A DNA stretch of 64,000 bases from Thiohalospira halophila DSM 15071 (GTDB lineage Bacteria > Pseudomonadota > Gammaproteobacteria > Thiohalospirales > Thiohalospiraceae). The DNA lies in assembly GCF_900112605.1 (NCBI RefSeq), contig NZ_FOMJ01000008.1, positions 56,734 through 120,733 on the forward strand, read 5' to 3'. This document shows positions 11,119 to 21,372 of this stretch, in pieces (position 1 is the stretch's first letter; every line of letters begins with the position of its first letter). Made by a program: the position numbers and the translations under genes. Below the pieces are notes generated by a model. That model had not been told where the DNA came from. It made no database searches and saw nothing but the letters and a program-made list of their open reading frames with translations.

Positions 11119-12903
11119 TCAGGAGGGTTTTTCACCAGCTCCCCGGCTCCGGCCCAGCAGGGTGCGAAGCTCGTCGCGTTCAGTCTGGTTCAGCGAACTC
11201 TCTCGCGCCAGGAGTTCGTCCAGGCGCTGGTCCCGCAGTCGATCCGAGAGACGGTTGAGGGTGTCGCGAAATTCCGCGGCCAGGGCCTGCTCGTCGGCCA
11301 CCAGCAGGCCCTGGCCCGCGAGCCGCGCCAGCCCGCGACCGGCATCGGTCCCGCGCCAGCGCTCCAGGAGCGCGCCGGTGGATAGATGGGGATCGGCCTG
11401 CAATTGTTCAAGGAGCTCCGTCAGCAACTCGCCCCCCGGCGTCCCCAGGCGGGCGAAGCGCTCGGGCTCCGCGACCTCGCCGGCCAGCCCCGGCGCCTGC
11501 AGGAGGGTGGCAATGGCGTGGCGCTCCAGGGTGCGCGGCTGGGGCATACCGCTGGGCCGTCGCCGCGGTGGTGCGGGCCGTTCCGGGGGTGCGGCCTCCG
11601 GCTGGGCCGGCCCCTCCTCGCCGGGCTCGAGGTGCTCGGCGCCCACCCCGGCCCGCGTGGCGATCTCGCGGACCAGCTGCTCGCGCAGCACGGCATCGTG
11701 GGCGCGGGCGAGCAGCGGCCGAGCGGCGGCCACCAGCGCCCGGCGGCCGGCCACCGATTCCGGGTCGTGGTCCTCGATGAGCCGGCGCAGGAGGTAGTCC
11801 TCCAGCGCCTCGGCGTCAGTCTCCCGGGCCCCGAAGGCCTCGCCTCCCTCCCGGCGGACCAGGGTGTCGGGGTCATCGCCCTCGGGCAGAAAGAGGAACC
11901 GCACGCTCCGGCCGTCCCGCAGGACCGGCAGGGCGTTCTCCAGCGCCCGCCAGGCGGCCTCGCGGCCGGCCCGATCGCCGTCGAAACAGAAGACCACCTC
12001 GCCGGTGAGGCGGAAGGCGCGATCCAGGTGGTCGGCGGTGGTCGCGGTCCCCAGGGTGGCGACGGCGTGGTGGACGCCGGCGCCGGCCAGGGCGATGACA
12101 TCCATGTAGCCCTCCACCACCAGCAGCCGGTCCACCCGGCGCAGGGCGCGGCGCGCCTCGTAGAGCCCGTAGAGCTCCCGGCCCTTGTGGAAGACCGGCG
12201 TCTCCGGGGAATTGAGGTACTTGGGCTCGCCGTCGCCGAGGATCCGGCCACCGAAGGCGATGGGTCGGCCACGATGGTCGTGGATGGGGAAGAGGATCCG
12301 GTCGCGGAAGCGGTCGTGGACGCCGCCGTCATCGCGCTCGATAAGCAGGCCGGCCTCCACCAGGCGCGCCCGGGTCTGTTCGCCGCCGCCCAGGGCCTCC
12401 AGGAGATTGCGCCAGCCCGGCGGGGCGAAGCCCAGGCCGTAGTCCCGGGCCGTGGTCCCGCTGACCCCGCGACCCTTGAGATAGTCCGCGGCACGACGGG
12501 CCTGCTGGTGACGGCGGAGCATGGTGCGGTAGTAGTCCGCCGCCGCCACCAGCGCCTCGTAGAGGGGGGTCCGATCCGGGGCCGGGGGCCGGCCGTCATC
12601 CCCCTCCCGGGGGACCTCGAGCCCCTGGCGGCCGGCCAGTTCCTCCACCGCCTCCGGGAAGGAGAGGTGGCCGTAGTCCATGAGGAAACCCAGGGCGGTG
12701 CCGTGGGCCCCGCAACCGAAGCAGTGGTAGAACTGCTTCTCGGGACTGACGTAGAAGGAGGGGGTGCGCTCGTCGTGGAAGGGGCAGCAGGCGGCGTACT
12801 CGCGGCCCTTGCGCTTCAGCGGGACGCGCTCACCGATGATCTCCACGATATCGCTTCGGGAGACCAGATCATCGATGAAGTTCTGGGGGATCCGCCCGGC
12901 CAT
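11119..12903 (-). CDS. dnaG: DNA primase
   Basis: Synthesises RNA primers for replication. The 594 residues are in three parts: CHC2 zinc domain (Cys40, His43, Cys61, Cys64, the same numbering as E. coli DnaG), a TOPRIM polymerase core with [26 protein letters not shown] and [18 protein letters not shown], and a C-terminal DnaB-interacting helical domain after a proline-rich linker near residues 435-460 ([10 protein letters not shown]). Start at ATG 12903 ([10 protein letters not shown]). It lies 13 bases after yqeY. Confidence 0.97.
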   Translation of the reverse strand: MAGRIPQNFIDDLVSRSDIVEIIGERVPLKRKGREYAACCPFHDERTPSFYVSPEKQFYHCFGCGAHGTALGFLMDYGHLSFPEAVEELAGRQGLEVPREGDDGRPPAPDRTPLYEALVAAADYYRTMLRRHQQARRAADYLKGRGVSGTTARDYGLGFAPPGWRNLLEALGGGEQTRARLVEAGLLIERDDGGVHDRFRDRILFPIHDHRGRPIAFGGRILGDGEPKYLNSPETPVFHKGRELYGLYEARRALRRVDRLLVVEGYMDVIALAGAGVHHAVATLGTATTADHLDRAFRLTGEVVFCFDGDRAGREAAWRALENALPVLRDGRSVRFLFLPEGDDPDTLVRREGGEAFGARETDAEALEDYLLRRLIEDHDPESVAGRRALVAAARPLLARAHDAVLREQLVREIATRAGVGAEHLEPGEEGPAQPEAAPPERPAPPRRRPSGMPQPRTLERHAIATLLQAPGLAGEVAEPERFARLGTPGGELLTELLEQLQADPHLSTGALLERWRGTDAGRGLARLAGQGLLVADEQALAAEFRDTLNRLSDRLRDQRLDELLARESSLNQTERDELRTLLGRSRGAGEKPS

Positions 12904-12916
12904 GGGGCGCCCGGGC

Positions 12917-13369
12917 TCAGCCGCCGAGGCGGGCCTTGACCCGCGCCGACACCTCGCCCATGTCGGCCCGGCCCTGGACGCGCGGCTTGAGCTCGCCCAT
13001 GACCCGGCCCATGTCGGCCATGGCCGCGGCCCCGGTGGCGGTTATCGCCTCATCCACCAGGGCATCGAGTTCCGCATCGGAGAGTGGCTGGGGGAGATAG
13101 GCCTCGATGACGGCCAGCTCGGCGCGTTCGCGCTGGGCCAGCTCGTCCCGCCCGCCCTGCTCGTACTGCTCGATGGACTCCCGCCGCTGCTTGGCCATCT
13201 TGTCCAGCAGGGCGAGGACGCCGGCGTCATCCAGTTCGACGCGGTCATCCACCTCCTTCTGCTGGAGGCCGGCGGTGATCATGCGAAGGGTGGTCAGGCG
13301 GTCCTTGTCGCGGGCCCGCATGGCATCCTTCACATCCGCCTGGATACGCTCCTTCAGGCCCTCGGCCAC
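12917..13369 (-). CDS. yqeY: GatB/YqeY domain protein
   Basis: A 150-residue helical protein similar to the tail domain of GatB and to free-standing YqeY. Typical blocks are [42 protein letters not shown] and a C-terminal [20 protein letters not shown]. The domain binds tRNA in GatB, but the role of the stand-alone protein is not settled. It is inserted between rpsU and dnaG, an arrangement common in gammaproteobacteria other than the enterics. Confidence 0.92.
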   Translation of the reverse strand: MAEGLKERIQADVKDAMRARDKDRLTTLRMITAGLQQKEVDDRVELDDAGVLALLDKMAKQRRESIEQYEQGGRDELAQRERAELAVIEAYLPQPLSDAELDALVDEAITATGAAAMADMGRVMGELKPRVQGRADMGEVSARVKARLGG

Positions 13370-13384
13370 GGCGGTGTCCCCCGG

Positions 13385-13597
13385 TTACTTGCGCTTGCCC
13401 CGGGTATTCTCCCGGGAGAGCTTCTTCTGATAGCGCTTGATGGCCGCGGCGCGCTTGCGCTTGCGCTCGGCGGTGGGCTTCTCGTAGTACTCACGACGGC
13501 GCACCTCGGAGAGGATTCCGGCCTTCTCGCAGGCGCGCTTGAAGCGCCGCAGCGCCACGTCGAAAGGCTCGTTCTCCTTGACTCGTACCTCGGGCAT
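13385..13597 (-). CDS. rpsU: 30S ribosomal protein S21
   Basis: A 70-residue very basic protein ([21 protein letters not shown] at the N-terminus, [18 protein letters not shown] middle, ending in RGKRK). It is a small-subunit protein needed for initiation at many mRNAs. First gene of the operon, with a strong promoter 40-70 bases upstream. Confidence 0.97.
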   Translation of the reverse strand: MPEVRVKENEPFDVALRRFKRACEKAGILSEVRRREYYEKPTAERKRKRAAAIKRYQKKLSRENTRGKRK

Positions 13598-13637
13598 TGG
13601 GACCTCGATTCAGCGTCTTCAGTTGGGCGAATCGGGC

Positions 13638-13666
13638 ATTGTAGAAGGCAATCCGCCGCGTGCCAA
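13638..13666 (-). promoter_or_regulatory. Sigma-70 promoter of rpsU-yqeY-dnaG-rpoD
   Basis: On the minus strand TTGGCA (13661-13666) and TACAAT (13638-13643) are separated by exactly 17 bases. Each hexamer matches the consensus at five of six positions, and the leader before the rpsU ATG is about 35 nt. It is the best promoter-like sequence seen in the window. Confidence 0.8.
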
Positions 13667-13711
13667 GGCCTGTGCTTGTCGGAAGACCGTCGCCCGGGTA
13701 TGTTCCCCGCC

Positions 13712-14737
13712 ATGCGCGTACTGGGTATCGAGAGCTCCTGCGACGAGACCGCCGCCGCCCTCTACGGCGATGCGGGGCTGGAGGCGGACGTCGTCCACAG
13801 CCAGACCGACCTCCACGCCGAGCACGGCGGTGTGGTCCCCGAGCTGGCCTCGCGGGACCACATCCGCCGGCTCACGCCGCTGGTGGAGACGGTCCTCGAC
13901 CGCGCCGGGCTCACCCCGGCCGATCTCGACGGCATCGCCTACACCGCCGGCCCCGGCCTGGTGGGGGCGCTGCTGGTGGGGGCGACGGTGGGGCGCAGCC
14001 TGGCCTGGGCGCTGGACCGGCCGGCGGTGGGGGTTCACCACATGGAGGGGCATCTGCTGGCGCCGCTGCTGGAGCCGGAGCCGCCGGCCTTCCCCTTCGT
14101 CGCCCTGCTGGTCTCCGGCGGCCACACCCTGCTGGCCGAGGTCCGCGGCGTGGGGGAGTACCGGCTCCTGGGGCGTTCCGTGGACGACGCCGCCGGGGAG
14201 GCCTTCGACAAGACGGCGAAGATCATGGACCTCGGTTATCCCGGCGGGCCCGCCCTGGCGGCGCTGGCCGCCGAGGGCCAGCCAGGAGTCTACCGGCTGC
14301 CCCGCCCCATGACCGACAAGCCCGGCCTGGACTTCTCCTTCTCCGGGCTGAAGACGCGGGTGCGGCTGGAGCTGGAGGCGCTGGGCGAGGACCGCCAGGC
14401 GCGCGCCGACCTCGCTCGCGGCTTCGAGGAGGCGGTCGCGGAGACCCTGGCCATCAAGGCGACCCGGGCCCTGGGGGCCACCGGCCTGGAGACCCTGGTG
14501 GTGGCCGGCGGCGTCAGCGCCAATGCGCGCCTGCGCGCCACCCTGGATGCCCGGGTCGCCGAGCGCGGCGGCCGTGTCTACTACCCGCGACCGGCCTTCT
14601 GCACCGACAACGCCGCCATGATCGCCTACGCCGGCTGGTGTCGTCTGGGCGCCGGCCAGAACGAACCGGCGGCCATCACGGTCCATCCGCGCTGGTCCCT
14701 GGAGGCCCTGGCGGCGGTCCGAGCCGGCCCTGCCTGA
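13712..14737 (+). CDS. tsaD: tRNA N6-adenosine threonylcarbamoyltransferase
   Basis: Catalytic subunit of the t6A37 tRNA-modification complex (with TsaB, TsaE and TsaC, none in this window). ATG 13712 ([13 protein letters not shown]) gives 341 residues, the normal size. The metal-binding HxxxH is His110/His114 in HHMEGH, with the later Asp in [10 protein letters not shown]. The ATP site blocks LVSGGHT and [13 protein letters not shown] are also present. It is divergent from rpsU, as in E. coli. Confidence 0.97.
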   Translation: MRVLGIESSCDETAAALYGDAGLEADVVHSQTDLHAEHGGVVPELASRDHIRRLTPLVETVLDRAGLTPADLDGIAYTAGPGLVGALLVGATVGRSLAWALDRPAVGVHHMEGHLLAPLLEPEPPAFPFVALLVSGGHTLLAEVRGVGEYRLLGRSVDDAAGEAFDKTAKIMDLGYPGGPALAALAAEGQPGVYRLPRPMTDKPGLDFSFSGLKTRVRLELEALGEDRQARADLARGFEEAVAETLAIKATRALGATGLETLVVAGGVSANARLRATLDARVAERGGRVYYPRPAFCTDNAAMIAYAGWCRLGAGQNEPAAITVHPRWSLEALAAVRAGPA

Positions 14738-14753
14738 ATCAGCGCCGCCCGAA

Positions 14754-15353
14754 CTAATCCTTCCGGCCGATCCGGGACTCCGTCCCGTTGGCGATATTGG
14801 CGATATTGCTGCGGTGGCGCCAGAGCAGCAGCACGGCCATCACCGCGGTGGCAAGGACCACCGACTGGGCCAGCCCCAGATACCACGCCGCCACCGGCGC
14901 GGCCACGGCGGCGACCAGCGCGGCCAGGGAGGATATCCGGAAGACCGCGGCCACCGCCAGCCAGACCAGCGCCCCGATACCGGCTACCGCTGGAGCCAGG
15001 GCGATGAGCCCCCCCAGCGCCGTCGCCACCCCCTTGCCGCCCCGGAAACCGAAGAAGACCGGGTAGAGGTGGCCCAGGAAGGCGGCCAGCGCCGCCGCGG
15101 CCGGGATCAGCTCGCCGGGTGCCCAGGCGCGGGCGAGGAGCACCGGGATCACGCCCTTGAGGACATCGCCCCCCAGGGTGGCCGCGGCCGCCCCCTTGCC
15201 CCCCAGGCGCAGGACGTTGGTGGCGCCGGGATTCCCGGACCCGCCCTGGCGCGGGTCCGGCAGCCCCAGCAGGCGGCTCACCAGGATCCCGGCGTTGAGG
15301 GACCCCAGCAGGTAGGCCGCAATGACGATGGACCAGGCCGCGTTCGGCTCCAT
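14754..15353 (-). CDS. plsY: Glycerol-3-phosphate acyltransferase PlsY
   Basis: Inner-membrane enzyme that transfers acyl groups from acyl-phosphate to glycerol-3-phosphate, the first step of phospholipid synthesis with PlsX. The 199 residues have about six hydrophobic helices. The signature loops GSGNPGATNVLR (near residue 38) and GHLYPVFFGFRGGKGVAT (near residue 93) contain the catalytic and phosphate-binding residues. Divergent from folB, as in many gammaproteobacteria. Confidence 0.95.
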   Translation of the reverse strand: MEPNAAWSIVIAAYLLGSLNAGILVSRLLGLPDPRQGGSGNPGATNVLRLGGKGAAAATLGGDVLKGVIPVLLARAWAPGELIPAAAALAAFLGHLYPVFFGFRGGKGVATALGGLIALAPAVAGIGALVWLAVAAVFRISSLAALVAAVAAPVAAWYLGLAQSVVLATAVMAVLLLWRHRSNIANIANGTESRIGRKD

Positions 15354-15453
15354 GTTCGGCGCGCTCCGAATGGTGTACGGGCCGGCTACTATACCGCGCC
15401 GCCGCCGGGGCCGGCGAATATCCTTCCCGGATGCGGGCCGCTAGAATGGGCCC

Positions 15454-15807
15454 ATGGATACCATCTACCTTACCGACCTGCGCCTGGAGGCGACCCTGGG
15501 CGTCCCCGCCTGGGAGCGTGCCCTGCCCCAGCCGGTCCGCCTGGACCTGGAGCTGGAGGTCGAACTGGCCGCCGCGGGCGCCAGCGACGACGTCGCCGAT
15601 ACCGTGGACTATGCCGCCGTGACCGAGCGGTTACGGGCCGTGGCGGCCGACGGCGAATACCGCCTGCTGGAGGCGCTGGCCGAACGCCTGGCGGCCACCG
15701 TGCTGGGCGAGTTCCCGGTAGCCGCCGCCCGGCTGCGGCTGGACAAGAGCGGGGCCGTCCCCGGCTGCGGCCCCACCGGTGTGGCCATCCGGCGCGAGGC
15801 CGGTTGA
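15454..15807 (+). CDS. folB: Dihydroneopterin aldolase
   Basis: Folate-pathway enzyme that splits dihydroneopterin to 6-hydroxymethyl-dihydropterin and glycolaldehyde. The 117 residues include the expected VDYAAVTERL segment, the LLEALAERLA helix with a pterin-binding Glu and the terminal LDKSGAVPG-type loop holding the catalytic Lys. The usual Tyr/Glu region and overall length fit FolB. Confidence 0.92.
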   Translation: MDTIYLTDLRLEATLGVPAWERALPQPVRLDLELEVELAAAGASDDVADTVDYAAVTERLRAVAADGEYRLLEALAERLAATVLGEFPVAAARLRLDKSGAVPGCGPTGVAIRREAG

Positions 15808-15812
15808 GCATC

Positions 15813-15867
15813 TGTGACACGCCGTGTCACATGGTCACACGGCTGTAACATGGCGCTGCTGGAATAA
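15813..15867 (+). promoter_or_regulatory. Possible PhoB operator and promoter of phoB
   Basis: A perfect inverted repeat TGTGACAC-GCC-GTGTCACA occupies 15813-15831 and is followed by CTGTAACA (15843-15850), a Pho-box-like half. GAATAA at 15862-15867 is a possible -10 at the distance usual for PhoB-activated promoters. The spacing between halves is less regular than at pstS and pstC, so autoregulation by PhoB is only suggested. Confidence 0.45.
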
Positions 15868-15899
15868 CCGGTAATGACCCGCTACCCCCGAGACACGCC

Positions 15900-16589
<690 letters not shown>

Positions 16590-16598
16590 CCGCCCGCC

Positions 16599-17921
16599 TT
16601 GACGAATCGCTGGTCCACGGAGCTCGGCCGCGTCGGCCTGCTCGCCCTCCTCGGCCTCGGTCTGGGGCTCTTCACCCCCTGGCCGCTGGTGCCGGTGATC
16701 CTCGTCCTCCTCGGCTACCTCACCTGGCACCTCTACAATCTCGCCCGCCTGCAGCGCTGGCTCTACGCCTCCGGCCAGACCGAGCCGCCCCAGTCCCAGG
16801 GGATCTGGGAGGACATCTTCAACGGCCTCTACCGCCGCCAGATCCGCCAGCGCAAGCGGCGCAAGCGTCTGAGCCGGCTCATCCACCGCTTCGAGGAATC
16901 GGCGGCGGCCATGCCGGATGCCACCATCATCCTGGGCGAGCGCGGCGTCATCGAGTGGTGGAACGACGCCGCCGGCCGCCTGCTGGGCCTGCGTACTCCC
17001 GGGGATCACGGCCAGCGCATCCACAACCTGGTCCGCCATCCCGCCTTCACCGATTACCTCGCCGCCGAGGACTTCAGCGACTCGGTGGAATTCCCTTCCC
17101 CGGTGGACCCCAACCTGATGCTCTCGGTGCGCGTGGTCCGCTACGGCCGCGACCAGCGCCTGCTGCTCGCCCGGGACGTCACCCGGCTCCACCAGCTGGA
17201 GCAGATGCGCCGGGACTTCGTCGCCAACGTCTCCCACGAGCTGCGCACCCCGCTCACCGTCCTGGCCGGCTACATCGAGACCCTGCAGGACGATGTGGGC
17301 AAGGACGACCCGGCGCAGGCACGCCCGCTGGCACTCATGGAGCAGCAGACCACCCGGATGCGCGCCCTGGTGGACGACCTCCTCTACCTATCCCGGCTGG
17401 AGATGGACGGCGACCGGGGGCCGGCCCCGGAGGCGGTGGACGTCCCGGAGCTGGCCGAAACCCTGGCCGAAGAGGCCCGGCAGCTCTCCGGGGACCGGGC
17501 GCACGTCATCACCGTGGATGCCGATCCCGACCTGCTCCTCCACGGGGTCCCCAATGAACTGCGCAGCGCCTTCGCCAACCTGGCCTTCAACGCGGTGCAG
17601 TACACCCCGGCAGAGGGCACCATCCGGCTCTCCTGGACCCGTCGGCCCGAGGGCGGCGGCTGCTTCGCCGTCAGCGACACCGGCATCGGGATCCCGGCGC
17701 GCCACCTGTCCCGGCTCACCGAGCGCTTCTACCGGGTGGACGTGGGCCGCTCCCGGGACAAGGGCGGCACCGGCCTGGGGCTGGCCATCGTCAAGCACAT
17801 CCTCCAGCGCCACGAGGGCTGGCTGGAGGTAGAGAGCGAGGCGGAGCAGGGCTCCACCTTCCGCTGCTGCTTCCCGGCAACGCGAGTCAGCAGCCGAAGT
17901 GACGGTGTAACAAAAACGTAA
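16599..17921 (+). CDS. phoR: Phosphate regulon sensor histidine kinase PhoR
   Basis: Inner-membrane histidine kinase of 440 residues, started at TTG 16599. Two N-terminal hydrophobic helices lie at about 10-45, followed by a basic linker, a PAS domain at about 100-195 (MPDATIILGERGVIEWWNDAA), the HisKA domain with His213 in VSHELRTPLTVL and a HATPase domain (N box near NLAFNAVQYTP, G boxes DTGIGIP and GGTGLGLAIVKH). PhoR senses phosphate indirectly through Pst and PhoU. The 3' end overlaps the Pho boxes of pstS. Confidence 0.96.
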   Translation: MTNRWSTELGRVGLLALLGLGLGLFTPWPLVPVILVLLGYLTWHLYNLARLQRWLYASGQTEPPQSQGIWEDIFNGLYRRQIRQRKRRKRLSRLIHRFEESAAAMPDATIILGERGVIEWWNDAAGRLLGLRTPGDHGQRIHNLVRHPAFTDYLAAEDFSDSVEFPSPVDPNLMLSVRVVRYGRDQRLLLARDVTRLHQLEQMRRDFVANVSHELRTPLTVLAGYIETLQDDVGKDDPAQARPLALMEQQTTRMRALVDDLLYLSRLEMDGDRGPAPEAVDVPELAETLAEEARQLSGDRAHVITVDADPDLLLHGVPNELRSAFANLAFNAVQYTPAEGTIRLSWTRRPEGGGCFAVSDTGIGIPARHLSRLTERFYRVDVGRSRDKGGTGLGLAIVKHILQRHEGWLEVESEAEQGSTFRCCFPATRVSSRSDGVTKT

Positions 17922-17933
17922 CGCCCCCGTCAT
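17905..17933 (+). promoter_or_regulatory. Three tandem Pho-box repeats upstream of pstS
   Basis: GTGTAAC (17905), ACGTAAC (17916) and CCGTCAT (17927) are exactly 11 bases apart. The first spacer is AAAA and the second GCCC. This fits the 7+4 direct-repeat layout bound by PhoB. The array overlaps the last codons and the stop of phoR. The -10 is not obvious. Confidence 0.8.
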
Positions 17934-17998
17934 AGGATTACAGCGTACGGCTCCGCGCCGACCCCTAGACCACCATGCAGGAATGCAGGAGTGACACC

Positions 17999-18964
17999 AT
18001 GCGACTCAAGCAGCTCGTCCTGACCCTCGGCCTGGCCGCCGGCTTCACCGGTACGGCCGCTGCCGCCGACGTCGACCCGAATCTTCCCGAATACGAGTCC
18101 GCCAGCGGCGTCTCCGGGAACATCTCCAGCGTCGGCTCCGACACCCTGGCCAACCTCATGACCCTCTGGGCGGAGAACTACAAGGAGGAGTATCCCAACG
18201 TCAACGTCCAGATCCAGGCGGCCGGCTCCTCCACCGCCCCGCCGGCGCTCACCGAGGGGACCTCCAATCTCGGCCCCATGAGCCGGAAGATGAAGCCCGA
18301 GGAGCTGCGCGCCTTCGAGGAGGAGCACGGCTACAAGCCCACGCCCATCCGCGTGGCCATCGACGCCCTGGCGGTCTTCGTCAACCAGGACAACCCCATC
18401 GAGGGGCTCACCATCCCCGAGGTGGACGCCATTTTCTCTTCCACCCGCGGCTGCGGCTACGGCGAGGACATCAATCGCTGGGGACAGCTCGGTCTCGAGG
18501 GCAGCTGGGCCAACCGCAGCATCCAGCTCTACGGCCGCAACTCCGTCTCCGGCACCTACGGCTACTTCAAGAAGCACGCCCTGTGCGGCGGCGACTTCCG
18601 CAACGATGTCAACGAGCAGCCCGGCTCCGCCTCGGTGGTCCAGTCGGTCACCGCCTCCAACAGCGCCATCGGCTACTCCGGCATCGGCTACCTGACCTCC
18701 GGCGTGAAGACCGTCCCGCTGGCCGAGGAAGAGGGAGGCGAGTACATCCCCGCCAATACCGAGCACGTCCTCACCGGCGAGTACCCGCTGGCGCGCTTCC
18801 TCTACGTCTACGTGAACAAGCACCCCAACGAGCCGCTGGATCCCAAGACCCGGGAGTTCATCAAGCTCATCCTCTCCCAGCAGGGCCAGGAGGTGGTGAA
18901 CAAGGACGGCTACGTCCCGGTGCCCAACGCCGTGGCGCAGCAGGAGCTGAAGAAGCTCGATTAA
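17999..18964 (+). CDS. pstS: Phosphate ABC transporter substrate-binding protein PstS
   Basis: Periplasmic high-affinity phosphate receptor, 321 residues from ATG 17999, with CAGGAG seven bases before it. An upstream in-frame ATG at 17975 lacks an RBS. The signal peptide ([20 protein letters not shown]) probably ends near residue 23. Phosphate-binding features include [10 protein letters not shown] near the N-terminus, [10 protein letters not shown] and the SRKM and RNSVSGTY loops. It is followed by a strong terminator, so pstS forms its own transcript within the locus. Confidence 0.95.
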   Translation: MRLKQLVLTLGLAAGFTGTAAAADVDPNLPEYESASGVSGNISSVGSDTLANLMTLWAENYKEEYPNVNVQIQAAGSSTAPPALTEGTSNLGPMSRKMKPEELRAFEEEHGYKPTPIRVAIDALAVFVNQDNPIEGLTIPEVDAIFSSTRGCGYGEDINRWGQLGLEGSWANRSIQLYGRNSVSGTYGYFKKHALCGGDFRNDVNEQPGSASVVQSVTASNSAIGYSGIGYLTSGVKTVPLAEEEGGEYIPANTEHVLTGEYPLARFLYVYVNKHPNEPLDPKTREFIKLILSQQGQEVVNKDGYVPVPNAVAQQELKKLD

Positions 18965-18989
18965 CCCGGCCCGTCAGCCGGTGACTGGC

Positions 18990-19020
18990 GCCCGCCCCGG
19001 TTCCGGGGCGGGCGTCTTTC
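18990..19020 (+). terminator. Rho-independent terminator after pstS
   Basis: Perfect 10-base stem GCCCGCCCCG / CGGGGCGGGC with a GTTC loop, then GTCTTTC. It lies 26 bases after the pstS stop and separates pstS from the pstCAB-phoU transcript. Confidence 0.85.
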
Positions 19021-19049
19021 GTCGGATGGTCGCCATCGTCGCCGTCGAG

Positions 19050-19083
19050 TTGTAACATTCCTGTCATATGACAGGGCTAGCAT
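19050..19083 (+). promoter_or_regulatory. Pho box and -10 of pstC-pstA-pstB-phoU
   Basis: TTGTAAC-ATTC-CTGTCAT (19050-19067) is a near-consensus 18-base Pho box. TAGCAT (19078-19083) lies 10 bases after it, the position expected for the -10 of a PhoB-activated promoter. The pstC ATG is 46 bases further on. Confidence 0.82.
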
Positions 19084-19128
19084 GGCCCGTTCGTCGCCCC
19101 GGCACCCCATCCGCGATATCCTGAGGCC

Positions 19129-21372
19129 ATGGCCCGTTCCCGACTCGACTCCACTCGCGATCGCTGGCGTTCCGCCAAGGACCACCTCGCCCGCTACGGC
19201 GTAGCCGCCGGCGGGATCAGTGTCATCATCGCCCTGGTCCTGATCTTCTTCTATCTGCTCTGGGTGGTCCTGCCGCTCTTCGACAGCGCCGAACTGGCCG
19301 CCGGGGAGACCGTACCCGTGGCCGCCCCCGGTGAGCCGGCCCACCTGGCGCTGGAGGAGTATACCGAGGTGGGGGTGCGCTTCTCCGAATCGGGCCACAT
19401 CACCTTCTTCCGTACCGTCGACGGGCGGACCGTGCGGCAGGAGCGGATCGACCTCCCCGAAGGCGTGGAGGTAACCAGCTTCAGCGCCGCCTCCCCCGAT
19501 TCCCGGATGGTCGCCTGGGGGCTCTCCAACGGCGAGGTCGTCGTGGTCCGCCACGCCTACGATATCGACTACCCCGACGGCCAGCGCCGGATCACGCCGA
19601 AGCTGGAATACCCGCTGGGCGAAGAGCCCATCACCGCCCGGGAGGACGGCGGCGCCATCCAGCATCTCTCCCTGCAGAGCGGCGAATCGGGCCACACCAT
19701 CGCCGCCGGCGGCGCCGATGGCCAGCTGGAGGTGAGCCGCTTCGAGGTCGATACCAATTTCATGACCGGGGAGAAGGAGACCACCCGCTCCGGCCAGACC
19801 ATCGACGAGGTCCGGGGCCTCATCCGGGACGTACGCGTCGGCGGCGATCGCGACCGGCTCTACGTCACCCACCCCGGTGGGGCGCTCTCCTTCTACGAAC
19901 TGGACGGAGAGGAGGCCCGGCTGGCCCAGTACCTGCCGGAGGTAACCCCGGGGGGCGCCGACATCACCGCCCTGGAACTCCTCTCCGGTGGGAACTCCCT
20001 GCTCATCGGCGACGGCAACGGCGGCATCGGCCAGTGGTTCGCCGTGCGCGACGAGGACGGCGACGGCCACCGAAAGCTCCGGGAGATCCGGCGCTTCGAG
20101 ACCGACATGGACGCCATCCTCGCCATCGCCCCGGAGTACGCACGCAAGGGCTTCATGGCCTCGGATGCCGGCGGGCGCATCGGGATCTTCCACGCCACCG
20201 CCCACCAGCAGCTCCTGCAGCAGCAGGTAGCCGGCTCCCCGGTGAACCGGATCACCATCGCCCCCCGGGCCGATGCCGCCCTGACCCGCTCCGCCGAGGG
20301 GACGCTGCGCTACTGGCACATCGACAACCCCCACCCCGAGGTCTCCCTGTCCGCCCTCTGGGGCAAGGTCTGGTACGAGGGCTACGAAGAGCCGCGCTTC
20401 CTCTGGCAGTCCACCTCCGCCAGCGACGACTTCGAACCCAAGCTCTCCCTGGTGCCGATCTCCTTCGGCACCCTGAAGGCGGCCTTCTACGCCATGATCG
20501 TCGCCGTGCCGCTGGCCATCATGGGCGCCATCTTCACCGCCCAGTTCATGAACCGGCGCATGCGCTCCATGGTCAAGCCGACCATCGAGATCATGGAGGC
20601 GCTGCCCACCGTCATCATCGGCTTCCTGGCCGGCCTGTGGCTCGCCCCCATCATCGAGCGCCACCTGACCTCGACGCTGCTGCTCTTCCTCGCCCTGCCG
20701 CCCGTGGTAGTGCTCGCCGCCCTGGGCTGGCAGGGGCTGCCCCGCGCCCTACGCGAGGCCGTTCCCGACGGCTGGGAGGCGGCCCTGCTCTTCCCGGTGG
20801 TCATCGTCGCCGGCTGGCTCGCCTTCCAGATCGGCCCGGTACTGGAGCTGGCACTCTTCAAGGGCGACCTGCCGCTGTGGCTCACCTACGAGCTGGGCGT
20901 GGACTACGACCAGCGCAACTCCATCGTCATCGGCCTGGCCATGGGCTTCGCCGTGATCCCGACCATCTTCTCCATCGCCGAGGACGCCATCTTCGGGGTG
21001 CCGCGCCACCTCACCAACGGCTCCCTGGCCATGGGCGCCACGCCGTGGCAGACGCTGGTCCGGGTGGTCCTGCTCACCGCCAGCCCGGGGATCTTCTCCG
21101 CGGTGATGATCGGCCTCGGCCGGGCCGTGGGTGAGACCATGATCGTCCTCATGGCCACCGGGAACACGCCGGTGATGGACATGAGCCTGTTCACCGGCAT
21201 GCGCACCCTGGCCGCCAATATCGCGGTGGAGATGCCGGAGTCGGCCGTGGGCAGCACCCACTACCGGGTGCTCTTCCTCGCCGCTCTGGTGCTGTTCGCC
21301 TTCACCTTCCTCGTCAACACGCTGGCCGAGGTGGTCCGCCAGCGTCTGCGCAAGAAGTACAGCACCCTATGA
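19129..21372 (+). CDS. pstC: Phosphate ABC transporter permease PstC, long form
   Basis: A 747-residue inner-membrane permease, more than twice the 319 of E. coli PstC. After the first membrane helix (about 25-47) comes an insert of about 390 residues predicted to be periplasmic and rich in beta strands (WGLSNGEVVVVRH, GGADGQLEVSRF, LTRSAEGTLRYW), reminiscent of WD-type propeller blades. The permease core begins near residue 445, with five further helices and the EAA-type loop LTNGSLAMGATPWQTL. Long PstC forms are known from Pseudomonas and other gammaproteobacteria. It overlaps pstA by ATGA. Confidence 0.94.
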   Translation: MARSRLDSTRDRWRSAKDHLARYGVAAGGISVIIALVLIFFYLLWVVLPLFDSAELAAGETVPVAAPGEPAHLALEEYTEVGVRFSESGHITFFRTVDGRTVRQERIDLPEGVEVTSFSAASPDSRMVAWGLSNGEVVVVRHAYDIDYPDGQRRITPKLEYPLGEEPITAREDGGAIQHLSLQSGESGHTIAAGGADGQLEVSRFEVDTNFMTGEKETTRSGQTIDEVRGLIRDVRVGGDRDRLYVTHPGGALSFYELDGEEARLAQYLPEVTPGGADITALELLSGGNSLLIGDGNGGIGQWFAVRDEDGDGHRKLREIRRFETDMDAILAIAPEYARKGFMASDAGGRIGIFHATAHQQLLQQQVAGSPVNRITIAPRADAALTRSAEGTLRYWHIDNPHPEVSLSALWGKVWYEGYEEPRFLWQSTSASDDFEPKLSLVPISFGTLKAAFYAMIVAVPLAIMGAIFTAQFMNRRMRSMVKPTIEIMEALPTVIIGFLAGLWLAPIIERHLTSTLLLFLALPPVVVLAALGWQGLPRALREAVPDGWEAALLFPVVIVAGWLAFQIGPVLELALFKGDLPLWLTYELGVDYDQRNSIVIGLAMGFAVIPTIFSIAEDAIFGVPRHLTNGSLAMGATPWQTLVRVVLLTASPGIFSAVMIGLGRAVGETMIVLMATGNTPVMDMSLFTGMRTLAANIAVEMPESAVGSTHYRVLFLAALVLFAFTFLVNTLAEVVRQRLRKKYSTL

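Noticed and set aside
15813..15831. Inverted repeat after folB as a terminator
   Set aside because: The loop is only three bases and no T-run follows. A regulatory role near phoB is more likely.
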